Below are positions 55,981 through 64,000 of a stretch of 64,000 bases of DNA, one piece after another. Source of the DNA: Castor canadensis. Taxonomy: Eukaryota; Chordata; Mammalia; Rodentia; Castoridae. The stretch is taken from positions 168,102,083 to 168,166,082 of the forward strand of contig NC_133390.1 in the NCBI RefSeq assembly GCF_047511655.1, read 5' to 3'. Both the position numbers and the translations under genes were made by a program. The notes beneath the pieces are model-generated. The model saw nothing but the letters and a program-made list of their open reading frames with translations, did not search any database and was not told the origin of the DNA. Within the stretch, counting starts at the first letter, position 1; every line of letters starts with the position of its first letter.

Positions 55981-56210
55981 GGAGGGAGTCAATCTAGACT
56001 GACTGGTGGAGACAGCTACAGCAGGAAGAAAGCCAAACAGAGGTAAATAACCAAGAACTAGAGAGGAACAAGTACATGCTTTGGCACCCCAGTTCCATGA
56101 ATCAAGTCTTTTTAAAGTCTGTTTCATTTAGACTTCTGACATTTGCAACAAAAAGAACTCACACAATACAATTGAGTACCATGAGGAAGATGCAAGAAAG
56201 CACATTTCTT

Positions 56211-57213
56211 TTTTTTTTTTTTTTCATTTTTCTTTTATTATTCATATGTGCATACAAGGCTTGGTTTATTTCTCCTCCCTGCCCCCACCCCCTCCCTTAC
56301 CACCCACTCCACCCCCTCCCGCTCCCCCCCTCAATACCCAGCAGAAACTATTTTGCCCTTATCTCTAATTTTGTTGTAGAGAGAGTATAAGCAATAATAG
56401 GAAGGAACAAGGGGTTTTGCTGGTTGAGATAAAGATAGCTATACAGGGCATTGACTCACATTGATTTCCTGTGCGTGGGTGTTACCTTCTAGGTTAATTC
56501 TTTTTGATCTAACCTTTTCTCTAGTACCTGGTCCCCTTTTCCTATTGGCCTCAGTTGCTTTAAGGTATCTGCTTTAGTTTCTCTGCATTAAGGGCAACAA
56601 ATGCTAGCTAGTTTTTTAGGTGTCTTACCTATCCTCACCCCTCCCTTGTGTGCTCTCGCTTTTATCATGTGCTCATAGTCCAATCCCCTTGTTGTGTTTG
56701 CCCTTGATCTAATGTCCACATATGAGGGAGAACATACGATTTTTGGTCTTTTGGGCCAGCATAACCTCACTCAGAATGATGTTCTCCAATTCCATCCATT
56801 TACCAGCGAATGATAACATTTCGTTCTTCTTCATGGCTGCATAAAATTCCATTGTGTATAGATACCACATTTTCTTAATCCATTCGTCAGTGGTGGGGCA
56901 TCTTGGCTGTTTCCATAACTTGGCTATTGTGAATAGTGCCGCAATAAACATGGATGTGCAGGTGCCTCTGGAGTAACAGTCTTTTGGGTATATCCCCAAG
57001 AGTGGTATTGCTGGATCAAATGGTAGATCGATGTCCAGCTTTTTAAGTAGCCTCCAAATTTTTTTCCAGAGTGGTTGTACTAGTTTACATTCCCACCAAC
57101 AGTGTAAGAGGGTTCCTTTTTCCCCGCATCCTCGCCAACACCTGTTGTTGGTGGTGTTGCTGATGATGGCTGTTCTAACAGGGGTGAGGTGGAATCTTAG
57201 TGTGGTTTTAATT
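56211..57213 (-). mobile_element. Young 5'-truncated L1, antisense, UBE2C-TNNC2 intergenic
   Basis: The 20-bp direct repeat TGCAAGAAAGCACATTTCTT flanks it at 56191-56210 and 57214-57233. It holds the ORF2 C-terminus and the 3' UTR. The ORF2 part has a short deletion relative to the copies at 31 kb and 45 kb (the CDTG codons after YPKD are absent). Confidence 0.93.
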
Positions 57214-57319
57214 TGCAAGAAAGCACATTTCTTGAACAGCAAGCCTGTCAGGGGCATGGAGAGAAGGCTGGTGACAGAGTGGGTTTGCAAATCTTCAAGG
57301 GCTTGGCAGACCATATGAA

Positions 57320-57780
57320 ATTCTTGGGAGAGCTGGGTGTGGTGGTTCACGCCTGTAATCCCAGCACTCCATACAATGAAAATTCTCAAGCATTATGAAA
57401 TGTTTGTGGGGGTGGGGGGAGAGCCAGGCAAGCAATGATAGTGGCCTGAGTGGTGACGCTGAGTTGGCATGAGAGGAGGGATAAAGTGGAAAGTGAGTAA
57501 CAGGTGGAGAATGAGTGCAAGAATTCCTAGCTTGGGCCCCATCCCCGGTACTATCCCTGAGACGCAGGATAAAGGAGGACAAGATGGAGAGAGAGCAGGG
57601 ATTTGCCTAGGGCAGAACCAAGTTGAAGTGCTGGAGACATCCAGGTAATACTGACAACACATAGATGGCATCACAGTCAAGAGCTTTGCTCTAGGTTGAA
57701 GGTGTGGCTCAAGTGGTAGAGCGTTTGCCTATCAAGCACAAGGTCCTGAGTTCAAACCCCCAGTACCACCAAAAAAAAAG
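57320..57780 (+). repeat. B1 fragment and ID-type SINE
   Basis: A truncated B1 (57330-57370, GGTGGTTCACGCCTGTAATC) and a full ID-type unit (57695-57778). About 320 bp between them has no recognised element. Confidence 0.7.
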
Positions 57781-57959
57781 TCAAGGCCGAGAACCTTGCT
57801 CTTGTTTCCCACCACACAATACTATCTAGGTTCTTATCCATGTGCCCGTGTACTTAACCTTACCAGACCTTGGTTTCCTCATCTGCAATGGGGATCATAA
57901 CACCTTCTGCCCAGCATTCATGAGCCCCTGGGTTTGATCCCTGGCACCACAAATATATG

Positions 57960-58915
57960 TGATGTATGCAGTAAGCCTGCATTATTCGTGGGTTTATTAT
58001 TACACGTAGTTTTGACCAAGTGTGGTCAAAAATAATAAATGTTTTAAAGTCAAATTTCAAAGGCAAAAATTTTAAATTTCTGCCCACATGTTAACACAGC
58101 TCAGTTGATTCAGAGAAGCTCTTGGTCAGGCCCTCATTAGCGTCAGTTGTGTTTAAATCACTATGTGATTTCCCTGCCCTCAACTGTGTGAAAAATGCCT
58201 CTAAAAAAGCAAAGGCTGCCAGGCACCAGTGACTCAAGCCTGTAATACTAGCTACTCAAGAGGCAGAGATCAGGAGGATTGCTATTGGAAGACAGCCCCC
58301 AGCAAATAGTTTACAAGACCCTATCTGTTGTTTTGGTTTTTTTTTTCAGATACTAGGGTTTGAACTCAGGGCCTACACCTTGAGCCACTCCACCAGCCCT
58401 TTTCTTGTGATGGGTTTTCTTGAGATAGTCTTGCAAACTATTTGCCTGAGTTGGCTTCAAACGGTGGTCCTCCTGACCTCTGCCTCCTGAGTAGTTAGGA
58501 TTAGAGGCGTGAGCCATCAGCACCTGCCTTGCAAGACCCTATCTTGAAAATACCCAACACAAAATAGGGCTTGGGGAGCGGCTCAAGTGGAAGAGTGCTT
58601 CCTAGCAAGCATGAGCCCCTGAGTTCAAACCCAAGTACCACACACACAGAAAAAGCAAATGATGCCCCGAAAGCAAAGTAAAAGTTATGATAATCTTCCC
58701 AAGCCAAAAAAGGGCACATAACGTGCTTAATTTCAGTGAAAATTTTGGATTTGTTGAAAGGTGACATGTCGTTAGCAAACATTAGGTAGCCGTGGGAAAG
58801 TGAATCAAGCATCTGCAGTAACTATATTGAACTCTGTGCATCCGGGGCAGTTTTTCCTCAGTGATGGTCTTTAGAGAACCGTTTTCAGATACCAAGAGTC
58901 TACTGTATGAAATAA
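57960..58915 (+). mobile_element. Tigger/pogo-type DNA transposon remnant, split by SINEs
   Basis: After the SINE block a reading frame at about 58738 gives KILDLLKGDMSLANI then ESESSI, resembling the N-terminal helix-turn-helix of Tigger transposases. An upstream ATGCCTCTAAAAAAGCAAAGG resembles the Tigger start. The frame has stops. It is interrupted by nested composite SINEs at 58215-58650. Confidence 0.5.
58215..58650. repeat. Composite SINE interrupted by a reversed composite SINE
   Basis: The forward host SINE runs 58215-58324 and resumes at about 58530-58650. The reversed insert lies between, with a direct repeat CAAGACCCTATCT on both sides as target duplication. The pair itself sits in a Tigger remnant. 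Confidence 0.8.
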
Positions 58916-59159
58916 TATATATATATATAATTGTATATATAGCTAGCACTTATTAAATGTTAGCTATGTGCCAAGCACTATTCTTGGCACTTGGCACAGG
59001 AACTCACGCTTCAAACCCTCTGAGATAAATATTTGATTTTACAGTTGAGAAAACTGAGGCACACAAGTGGTCCAGTTATTATCAGGGAGGATTCAGACTC
59101 AGGCAGCCTAACACTAAAGATAAATTACCACTACACTTAATTAGCCATGGCTTGACACC

Positions 59160-59780
59160 AACTATAACTGAGTTGCATACCAAGCACTATAGGAGTTAAA
59201 TCCGAAGCCAGTGCGGGGCAGGGATCCAGGGAGGAGATGGTATATGAGCCGAATCTTGTGGGCTGAAGAATTTACCAGGCTTGTAAGAAGAGGAAGGGCA
59301 TTGCAGGGAGAGAAGAGCATGTGGCCCAAGGGCTTGAAAATGCACGCTAAGTCCATATCAGGAATGGACTGTGGGAGGGGAGGCGTGGAAGGAATCTGGA
59401 AATTGATTCTAGAGGCAAAGGAGAGCCTTGAAGGACCCTTCCACAGGATAGTGGCCAGTTCAGATTTCATTGTAGCGAGATCATAAGGTTGGCTCTCTGG
59501 AGCGCAGAGGAGGGGGCTGAAGGCAGAGATCCAGGATGGAGAGGATGAGCTCACAGCCTCCTTCACGGCTGTGGCCTCCACCCTCCCGACTATGACAGTA
59601 CGGAGAGCCTAGGAAACGCTTGGAACAAAGTAGTTCATGCAGAAATAACGCTGCCTGGGGTGCGTGAACACCCACTCCCCCGTCCTCAGTCCGGTAGCCT
59701 GCAGAAGGAGGTGCGGACGACACCCAAGACCCAAGGATTCCAGAAAAAAAGGATGGGGGGATTCACCCATTCCACTAGAT
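59160..59780. other. Unassigned sequence upstream of the orphan CpG island
   Basis: AAGAGGAAGGGCATTGCAGG and AGCATGTGGCCCAAGGGCTT resemble an old interspersed repeat also seen at about 24700-25040 (family unresolved). No coding evidence. Confidence 0.35.
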
Positions 59781-59789
59781 TCCGCCTCT

Positions 59790-60045
59790 AAGAGCACCCA
59801 CACGCTACCCGCGGCCCCATGGCAGCCTCCAGGGGCCACCGGCTCACCCTGACTCAGCTCGAAGCCCCTGCGGCCTCCTGAGACAGCTGCCGGTAGCCGG
59901 CCGCGAACCTGCAGAGCGCGTAGAGCGCTGCCGGGCACTCGGCGGCCGCCGCCTTGGGCTCCAACGACCCGGCTCCCCTCCGCATCCCGCCGCCTCTCCC
60001 AGGACCCGGAGGGCGCCCTACCCCTAGTCAGTCCTCCTGTCACTC
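59790..60045. promoter_or_regulatory. Orphan CpG island downstream of TNNC2
   Basis: A CpG-dense, GC-rich stretch starts just past the TNNC2 polyadenylation site, rich in GCCGCC/GGCGGC. No known gene is expected here between UBE2C and TNNC2. It could be a promoter of an unannotated minus-strand transcript (see the ORF at 59854-59985) or an orphan CpG island. Confidence 0.5.
59854..59985 (-). other. Unassigned 43-codon ORF ending next to a strong splice donor
   Basis: On the minus strand an ATG in the CpG island opens MRRGAGSLEPKAAAAECPAA then LYALCRFAAGYRQLSQEAAG and ends ASS-TGA. Five bases later comes CAGG|GTGAGC, a good splice donor at 59847-59846. I do not recognise the peptide. GC-rich DNA yields chance ORFs, so coding status is unproven. 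Confidence 0.25.
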
Positions 60046-60067
60046 AGGCCACTTTGCAATGTTGGCT

Positions 60068-60073
60068 TTTATT
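60068..60073 (-). terminator. TNNC2 polyadenylation signal
   Basis: TTTATT on the plus strand is AATAAA on the minus strand, about 120 nt past the stop codon. The mRNA should end near 60050, at the edge of a separate CpG island. Confidence 0.85.
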
Positions 60074-60194
60074 ACTTCCAGACCCAGAGCCCAAGGGGGA
60101 CGCGCCTCGCTGGTGGGGCGGGAACCTATCGGCGGGAGTGGAGCTGCCCACGCCCCAGGGACGCGCGATCTGCGTGTGGGCGACGGCCCACTCC

Positions 60195-60226
60195 TTACTG
60201 CACGCCCTCCATCATCTTCAAGAACT
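60195..60226 (-). CDS. TNNC2: TNNC2 coding exon 6 and stop
   Basis: It encodes [10 protein letters not shown] and TAA after acceptor CCCGCAG. Confidence 0.95.
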
Positions 60227-63084
60227 CTGCGGGGGAAGAAGGGGGGTGGGGGTCAGGGGTCCCACTCGGGACGCGGAGGCCCGGCCAGGGATCCTGGCAC
60301 GAGGCGTGCGTTGCCATTAATAAATTGCACAAAGCCGCCAGAGCTCTTAGCAGCCACCGGGGAGAAGAGGAAGCAACTCACTCAGGCTACGCCCAGCCCC
60401 ACCCACAAAACCAAGGACATCCACGCGGGTGCCACCTGCACTCCAGCCACGTCCCTGACACTACCCCGGCCCTCACCGTCGAAGTCAATGCGGCCATCGT
60501 TGTTCTTGTCCCCGTCTTTCATCAGGGATTCGATTTCCTCGTCTGTCACGTGCTCCCCGGAAGCCCTGAAAATCTCAGCCAGCTCTTCAGCATCAATGTA
60601 GCCGTCTGCGTTCCTTCCGGGGGGCGGAGGGGCAGGGGGCAGGGAGCAGGGGCCGGGTGAGCTCCCCTGACCACGCTCAGTGCCTGATCTCACCCCCATC
60701 CCCATCCTGGGAACCTTTGCGCCCTGTCTGTTCCCCCTTCTGTGCTCCCAGACCCACTGAGTACCTGTCAAAGATGCGGAAACACTCAGCCAGTTCCTCC
60801 TCGCTCTTCCCCTTCGCATCCTCTTTCATCTGACGCACCATCATGACCAAGAACTCCTCGAAGTCGATGGTACCACTGCCTGAGAGGTGCAAATGGTGGG
60901 CTGAGCCCATCCCTGAATGCCTGCCTCCCCCCACCATCTCCTGCCTTGGAGGACCACAGCTCACCATCCTCATCCACCTCCTCAATGATGGCGTCCAACT
61001 CCTCTTTCGTGGGTGTCTGGCCCAGCATCCTCATCACGGTGCCCAACTCTTTGACGCTGATGTCCCCACCACCATCAGCATCAAACATGTCAAAGGCAGC
61101 CTTGAACTCTGTGGGGGGAGGGAAGTGGAGGGCTGAGGTAAGGCCCACTGAACTAACACATCAGCCACACCTCTAAGGTCCCCACTCTGCTCTGGCACCA
61201 GAAGGTTCCCCTAGTACAACCCCCGAGCCCAGCAATCCCATCCTCACTCACCAGCGATCATCTCCTCACTGAGGTAGGACCGGGCCTCAGCCTGCTGGTC
61301 CGTCTGTGGAAGATAGAGAGAGTCAGAGAGCAGAAGGGGCAGCACTAGAGCAGATTCTCACCTGGATCCCCATTTCTGGAAGTAGGTGCCCCCACAGTAC
61401 CCAGCCTCTGTGCTGGGGAAAAAAAAAAAAAACAAGAGACAGATCAAGAATGTCCAGCCAGGACATTCTTGGATTACAGGAGTGGTTCACTCCTGTAATC
61501 CTAGCTACACAGGAGGCAGCAATCAGGAGTATTGTGGTTGGAAGCCAGCCCAGGGCAAGTAGTTTGTGAGACCCTCTCTCAAAAATACCTGTCACAAAAA
61601 AGGGCTGGCGGATTGACTCAAGTGGTGGAGTGACTCAAGTGGTAGAACACCTGCATAACAAGCATGAGGCCCTGAGTTCAGGTTCCAGTACCATTAAAAG
61701 AATTAAATAAATAAATAAAAGATGTCCAAGATCTGGGGCCAGTGGTGTGGCTCAAGTGGTAAGAGCACCTGAGTTCAAACCCCAGTACTGTCAAAAAAAA
61801 AAAAAAAGAAAGAAAGAAAGAAAAAGGAAAGAGAGAGAGAATGTCCAAGGTCTCATTTATCCACTGGAGTCCAGAAGATAAGTGACCCAATGACTCTTGG
61901 GCAAGTCACATAGCATGCCCTCATCCCTTCTCAGCAGATCTTCAGGGATAAGATGAAAGTGTGACACTTCATCACTGTTCTAAGCATGATTTCCCAGTTC
62001 TCCCTAGTTCCTACTGGTGCCTGGCATTTTAATGGTTGCTCAATAAATGTTTGTTCTCAATAAACAATAATGCAACACAGAGTTATTGAGCACCTGCTAA
62101 ATGTCAGAATGGACAACAGACACTAAGACCACTCAGAGGAGAAGATACCTCATCCCTCCCCTCAGAGAATTTGCAGAGATGAGGATTTTAGGTTTCCTTC
62201 TCTCTTGAGATTCAGTCACTGGACTAAGTACCTCTCATGCTGGGAAGAATGTGATAAGGGCTTTGTTGTGAAAATAAGATTTCCATGGGGGTTTACAAGT
62301 CACAATCCAAGCCAAGCCATCTTGGTCAGGGGCTTTGGACTGAGGTTGGTGCTGAGGAACATGTGAGGAGTCCAAAATGTTCTTCAGCCAGCTGGCCCTG
62401 GCCAGCCTCTTCCCCTCCCCCTCCTCTTGCCCTATGCCAGGAGAGCAGACTATTTTTAGTAGGACATGGGCAAAAGCAGCTGGCCTCTGGGGTCTAGTTA
62501 CTCCTTGAAGTGAAGTGGGGAGGGGGATGTCAGAAGAAATGACAGCCCCAGATCGGGACTCCTCTCTGGGCAGCTGTGTTCTCTCTAACTCTGCTCTGTT
62601 ATCCACCATCTCTTCCCCTCATCCTCAGGACTCTTGAACACTGCACCTGAGCTGGCTTCAGGTGCTGCAGGCCTCCCATCTTCTAGGGAGCTTTGCTTCT
62701 CTCACTAACAGGAAATTTGGCCAGCCTTAGAAAACCCACGCTGCCATTGGCTTGCCCTCTAGCCCTCAGGGTCCCCCATCTCTCCTATGAAGGAGAACAG
62801 CAAAGACCTACCACCACCACCACCACCTCACAGCTCCATGACAGCATAGTTACAAGTCTCAAGGTAACCAGGGAGTCACAGGCCTGGACATCCCAGCACT
62901 CATGATCCAAGAGAAGTCCTGACCTTTCCCCAGGATTTCTCTAAGAGACCTGGGTTCCAGGAACCCTCATTTTCCACCTCCAGACATCCAAGTTACTGCC
63001 CACAGAGTACCCAGATAGGCCCTGAATGAGGCCCAGAAGTGCTCCTACAAGCAAGACAATGAAGCCCCTTCTTGTCCTTACCAT
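60195..63084 (-). CDS. TNNC2: TNNC2, fast skeletal muscle troponin C, complete (160 aa)
   Basis: The minus-strand coding join is 63082-63084, 61252-61303, 60965-61108, 60765-60879, 60477-60613 and 60195-60226. That is 483 nt, or 160 codons plus TAA. Troponin C is the calcium sensor of the thin-filament troponin complex in fast-twitch muscle. Four EF-hand loops are visible at residues 28-39, 64-75, 104-115 and 140-151. Each starts with Asp and ends with Glu, so all four should bind calcium; slow/cardiac TnC has a dead first loop, which separates the paralogues. The translation looks identical or nearly so to human TNNC2 from memory. Confidence 0.98.
60477..60613 (-). CDS. TNNC2: TNNC2 coding exon 5: EF-hands 3 and 4
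   Basis: It completes Arg105 and encodes [20 protein letters not shown] through [16 protein letters not shown]. The acceptor CCCCCGGAAG is weak next to the others but the phase and protein demand it. Donor GTGAGG. Confidence 0.95.
60765..60879 (-). CDS. TNNC2: TNNC2 coding exon 4: EF-hand 2 and central helix
   Basis: It encodes [20 protein letters not shown] then [18 protein letters not shown]. Acceptor CCTCTCAG, donor GTACTC. Confidence 0.97.
60965..61108 (-). CDS. TNNC2: TNNC2 coding exon 3: EF-hand 1 and start of EF-hand 2
   Basis: It encodes [20 protein letters not shown] through [12 protein letters not shown]. Loop 1 is [12 protein letters not shown]. Acceptor CCCCACAG, donor GTGAGC. 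Confidence 0.97.
61252..61303 (-). CDS. TNNC2: TNNC2 coding exon 2
   Basis: It encodes [17 protein letters not shown], the N-helix, plus one base. Acceptor TTCCACAG, donor GTGAGT. Confidence 0.95.
61463..61842 (+). repeat. Composite SINE, ID-type fragment and (AAAG)n in TNNC2 intron 1
   Basis: Composite at 61463-61690 with a duplicated GAGTGACTCAAGTGG segment in the right half, a shortened ID-type unit at 61735-61795, and an AAAG/GA-rich tail to 61842. Confidence 0.75.
62360..62649. promoter_or_regulatory. Candidate muscle enhancer in TNNC2 intron 1 (MEF2 + E-boxes)
   Basis: A perfect MEF2 consensus CTATTTTTAG at 62450-62459 is flanked by CAGCTG E-boxes at 62389-62394, 62477-62482 and 62571-62576. 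There are also CATGTG at 62360-62365 and CACCTG at 62644-62649. MEF2 with clustered MyoD/myogenin E-boxes is the classic muscle enhancer layout. The neighbourhood has no recognisable transposon. Confidence 0.6.
63082..63084 (-). CDS. TNNC2: TNNC2 coding exon 1: start codon only
   Basis: CAACCATG is followed at once by donor GTAAGG, so this exon contributes only Met1 and the 5' UTR. Exon 2 begins in frame with ACG (Thr2), as in the known gene. Confidence 0.85.
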
Positions 63085-63224
63085 GGTTGCAGGTCACTGG
63101 GACTCCTCTGCTATGAGTTGTCTTCTCTGCACTCCACCACCCAAAGATGCTGTGGCCCACTCCAGCCCCCAGGATTTGTAGGAGCACCCTCTCCTCCCAC
63201 CTCCTCACTCCCCAGGACTGGATA

Positions 63225-63345
63225 CCCTGCCCAATCAGATTCTGGGGTCAGGAGGCCCCACCCCTCACAGAGTCCTAGCCCATTACCTAATTTAGCCAAG
63301 GGCCCTTGCAGGGAAATTTAAGCCTCGAGCAGGTGGCAGGCCTTG
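63225..63345 (-). promoter_or_regulatory. Probable TNNC2 promoter
   Basis: Upstream of the leader exon there is an A/T-rich TTAAATTT, a MEF2-like but imperfect CTAATTTAG (63287-63295) and an E-box CACCTG on the minus strand (63330-63335). The exact start site cannot be set from sequence alone. Confidence 0.4.
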
Positions 63346-63477
63346 ACATCCTAGATTCTCATGATGAGGGCCCGCCCTGCTCCACCACCTTAGAGAGCAC
63401 CCCCCCCTCCTTAGGATGCACACTTGCTCCAAGATGGGTGAGAACGATCAGAATAGCATGGTGGAATGAGAAGCGCA

Positions 63478-63640
63478 CAAGCCTCGAAGTCCAAAATTCA
63501 AGATTCAGTCCTGCTTCTGCAAGCAGGGTGACCTTGGGCAGGTAGTGATATGGCTCTGAGCCTGCATTCTTTATCTGTGAGATGGAGAGAGTCACAACGG
63601 ACCTCACAGAGAGACCAAATAAATAGGAGTCCAGGTGTAA
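63478..63640 (+). mobile_element. MIR SINE
   Basis: CAGTCCTGCTTCTGCAAGCA, then GGTGACCTTGGGCAGG and TTCTTTATCTGTGAGATGG match the MIR core order. It lies upstream of TNNC2. Confidence 0.65.
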
Positions 63641-63789
63641 GTCACCCAGTTTGCGCCAAGTTCATGAGGTTGGTGCTTGGCAAGTAGAGCGCTCCTGTCT
63701 TTGAACCATGGTAAAAGTAGTAGGGGACAGAACAGGGGAAGTGATAGCTTGGCTAGTTTATTGAACTTTTACAACATGACGAGCTTTTT

Positions 63790-63890
63790 TTATTATTATT
63801 TATTTATTTTTGTGGTACTGGGGTTTGAATTTAGGGCTTCGAGTTTGCTAGGCAGGCACTCTCCCGCTTGAGCCACACCTTCAGCCCTGT
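63790..63890 (-). repeat. ID-type SINE upstream of TNNC2
   Basis: Reversed unit with GGGGTTTGAATTTAGGGCTTC in pieces and CCCGCTTGAGCCACACC. Confidence 0.75.
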
Positions 63891-64000
63891 GCTAAGCATT
63901 TTAATCACATGATCTCATGTAGGACTCACCCTATGAGGTGGCAAATATTATTATCCCCATCTGATGGGAGGGCTTTGAAAACCACAAAGGTCTATAGGAA

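Noticed and set aside
60843-61176. Open frames antisense to TNNC2 exon 3
   Set aside because: They mirror a conserved GC-rich EF-hand exon; no splice sites or known product.
63314-63322. TTAAATTT as a TATA box of TNNC2
   Set aside because: Only a loose match and the distance to the true start site is unknown; kept only as part of the low-confidence promoter.

Overview
This is a gene-dense piece of a placental mammal genome. It carries four complete protein-coding genes in the order WFDC3 (minus), DNTTIP1 (plus), UBE2C (plus) and TNNC2 (minus). From general knowledge this is the order of the human 20q13.12 interval. All coding exons were assembled by eye from splice sites, reading phase and remembered human proteins. 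The four reading frames close exactly: WFDC3 230 aa, DNTTIP1 329 aa, UBE2C 179 aa, TNNC2 160 aa. The repeats point to a rodent: ID-type and B1-type SINEs, and many composite B1+ID SINEs. The abundance of the composite SINE and of one young L1 family with a G-rich 3' UTR suggests a castorimorph, most likely a beaver. The species call is an inference from repeat style, not a database match.

Layout. Positions 1-6430 are intergenic repeats, including an old antisense L1 split by a solo LTR. WFDC3 occupies about 6430-22100 on the minus strand: a signal-peptide exon, four WAP-domain exons and a tiny last exon. A CpG-rich head-to-head promoter at about 22090-22260, with a palindromic RFX X-box and a perfect CRE, separates WFDC3 from DNTTIP1; a Z-DNA-prone CA/CG tract abuts it. 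DNTTIP1 runs from 22261 to about 49825 with 13 coding exons. Its introns hold most of the L1s, SINEs and L2s and an RPL35A processed pseudogene. UBE2C is compact (50973 to about 53580) behind a promoter with four CCAAT boxes and a CHR-like site. Positions 53600-60050 are intergenic and end in an unexplained CpG island. TNNC2 lies on the minus strand (60050 to about 63250) with a MEF2/E-box cluster in intron 1.

The genes are not a functional unit. WFDC3 is a secreted WAP protein of the 20q13 WFDC cluster. DNTTIP1 is a subunit of the MiDAC histone deacetylase complex. UBE2C is the APC/C ubiquitin-conjugating enzyme. TNNC2 is the fast-skeletal-muscle calcium sensor. Only WFDC3 and DNTTIP1 appear to share a control region.

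No new multi-gene system is visible. The observations most worth a second look are two intronic partial copies of neighbouring coding exons (a WAP exon in WFDC3 and exon 6 in DNTTIP1), two L1 insertions with apparent 3' transductions, a tail-less ID insertion with a perfect 17-bp target duplication, an exact 85-bp tandem duplication, and a CpG island with a 43-codon ORF and a good splice donor just downstream of TNNC2.
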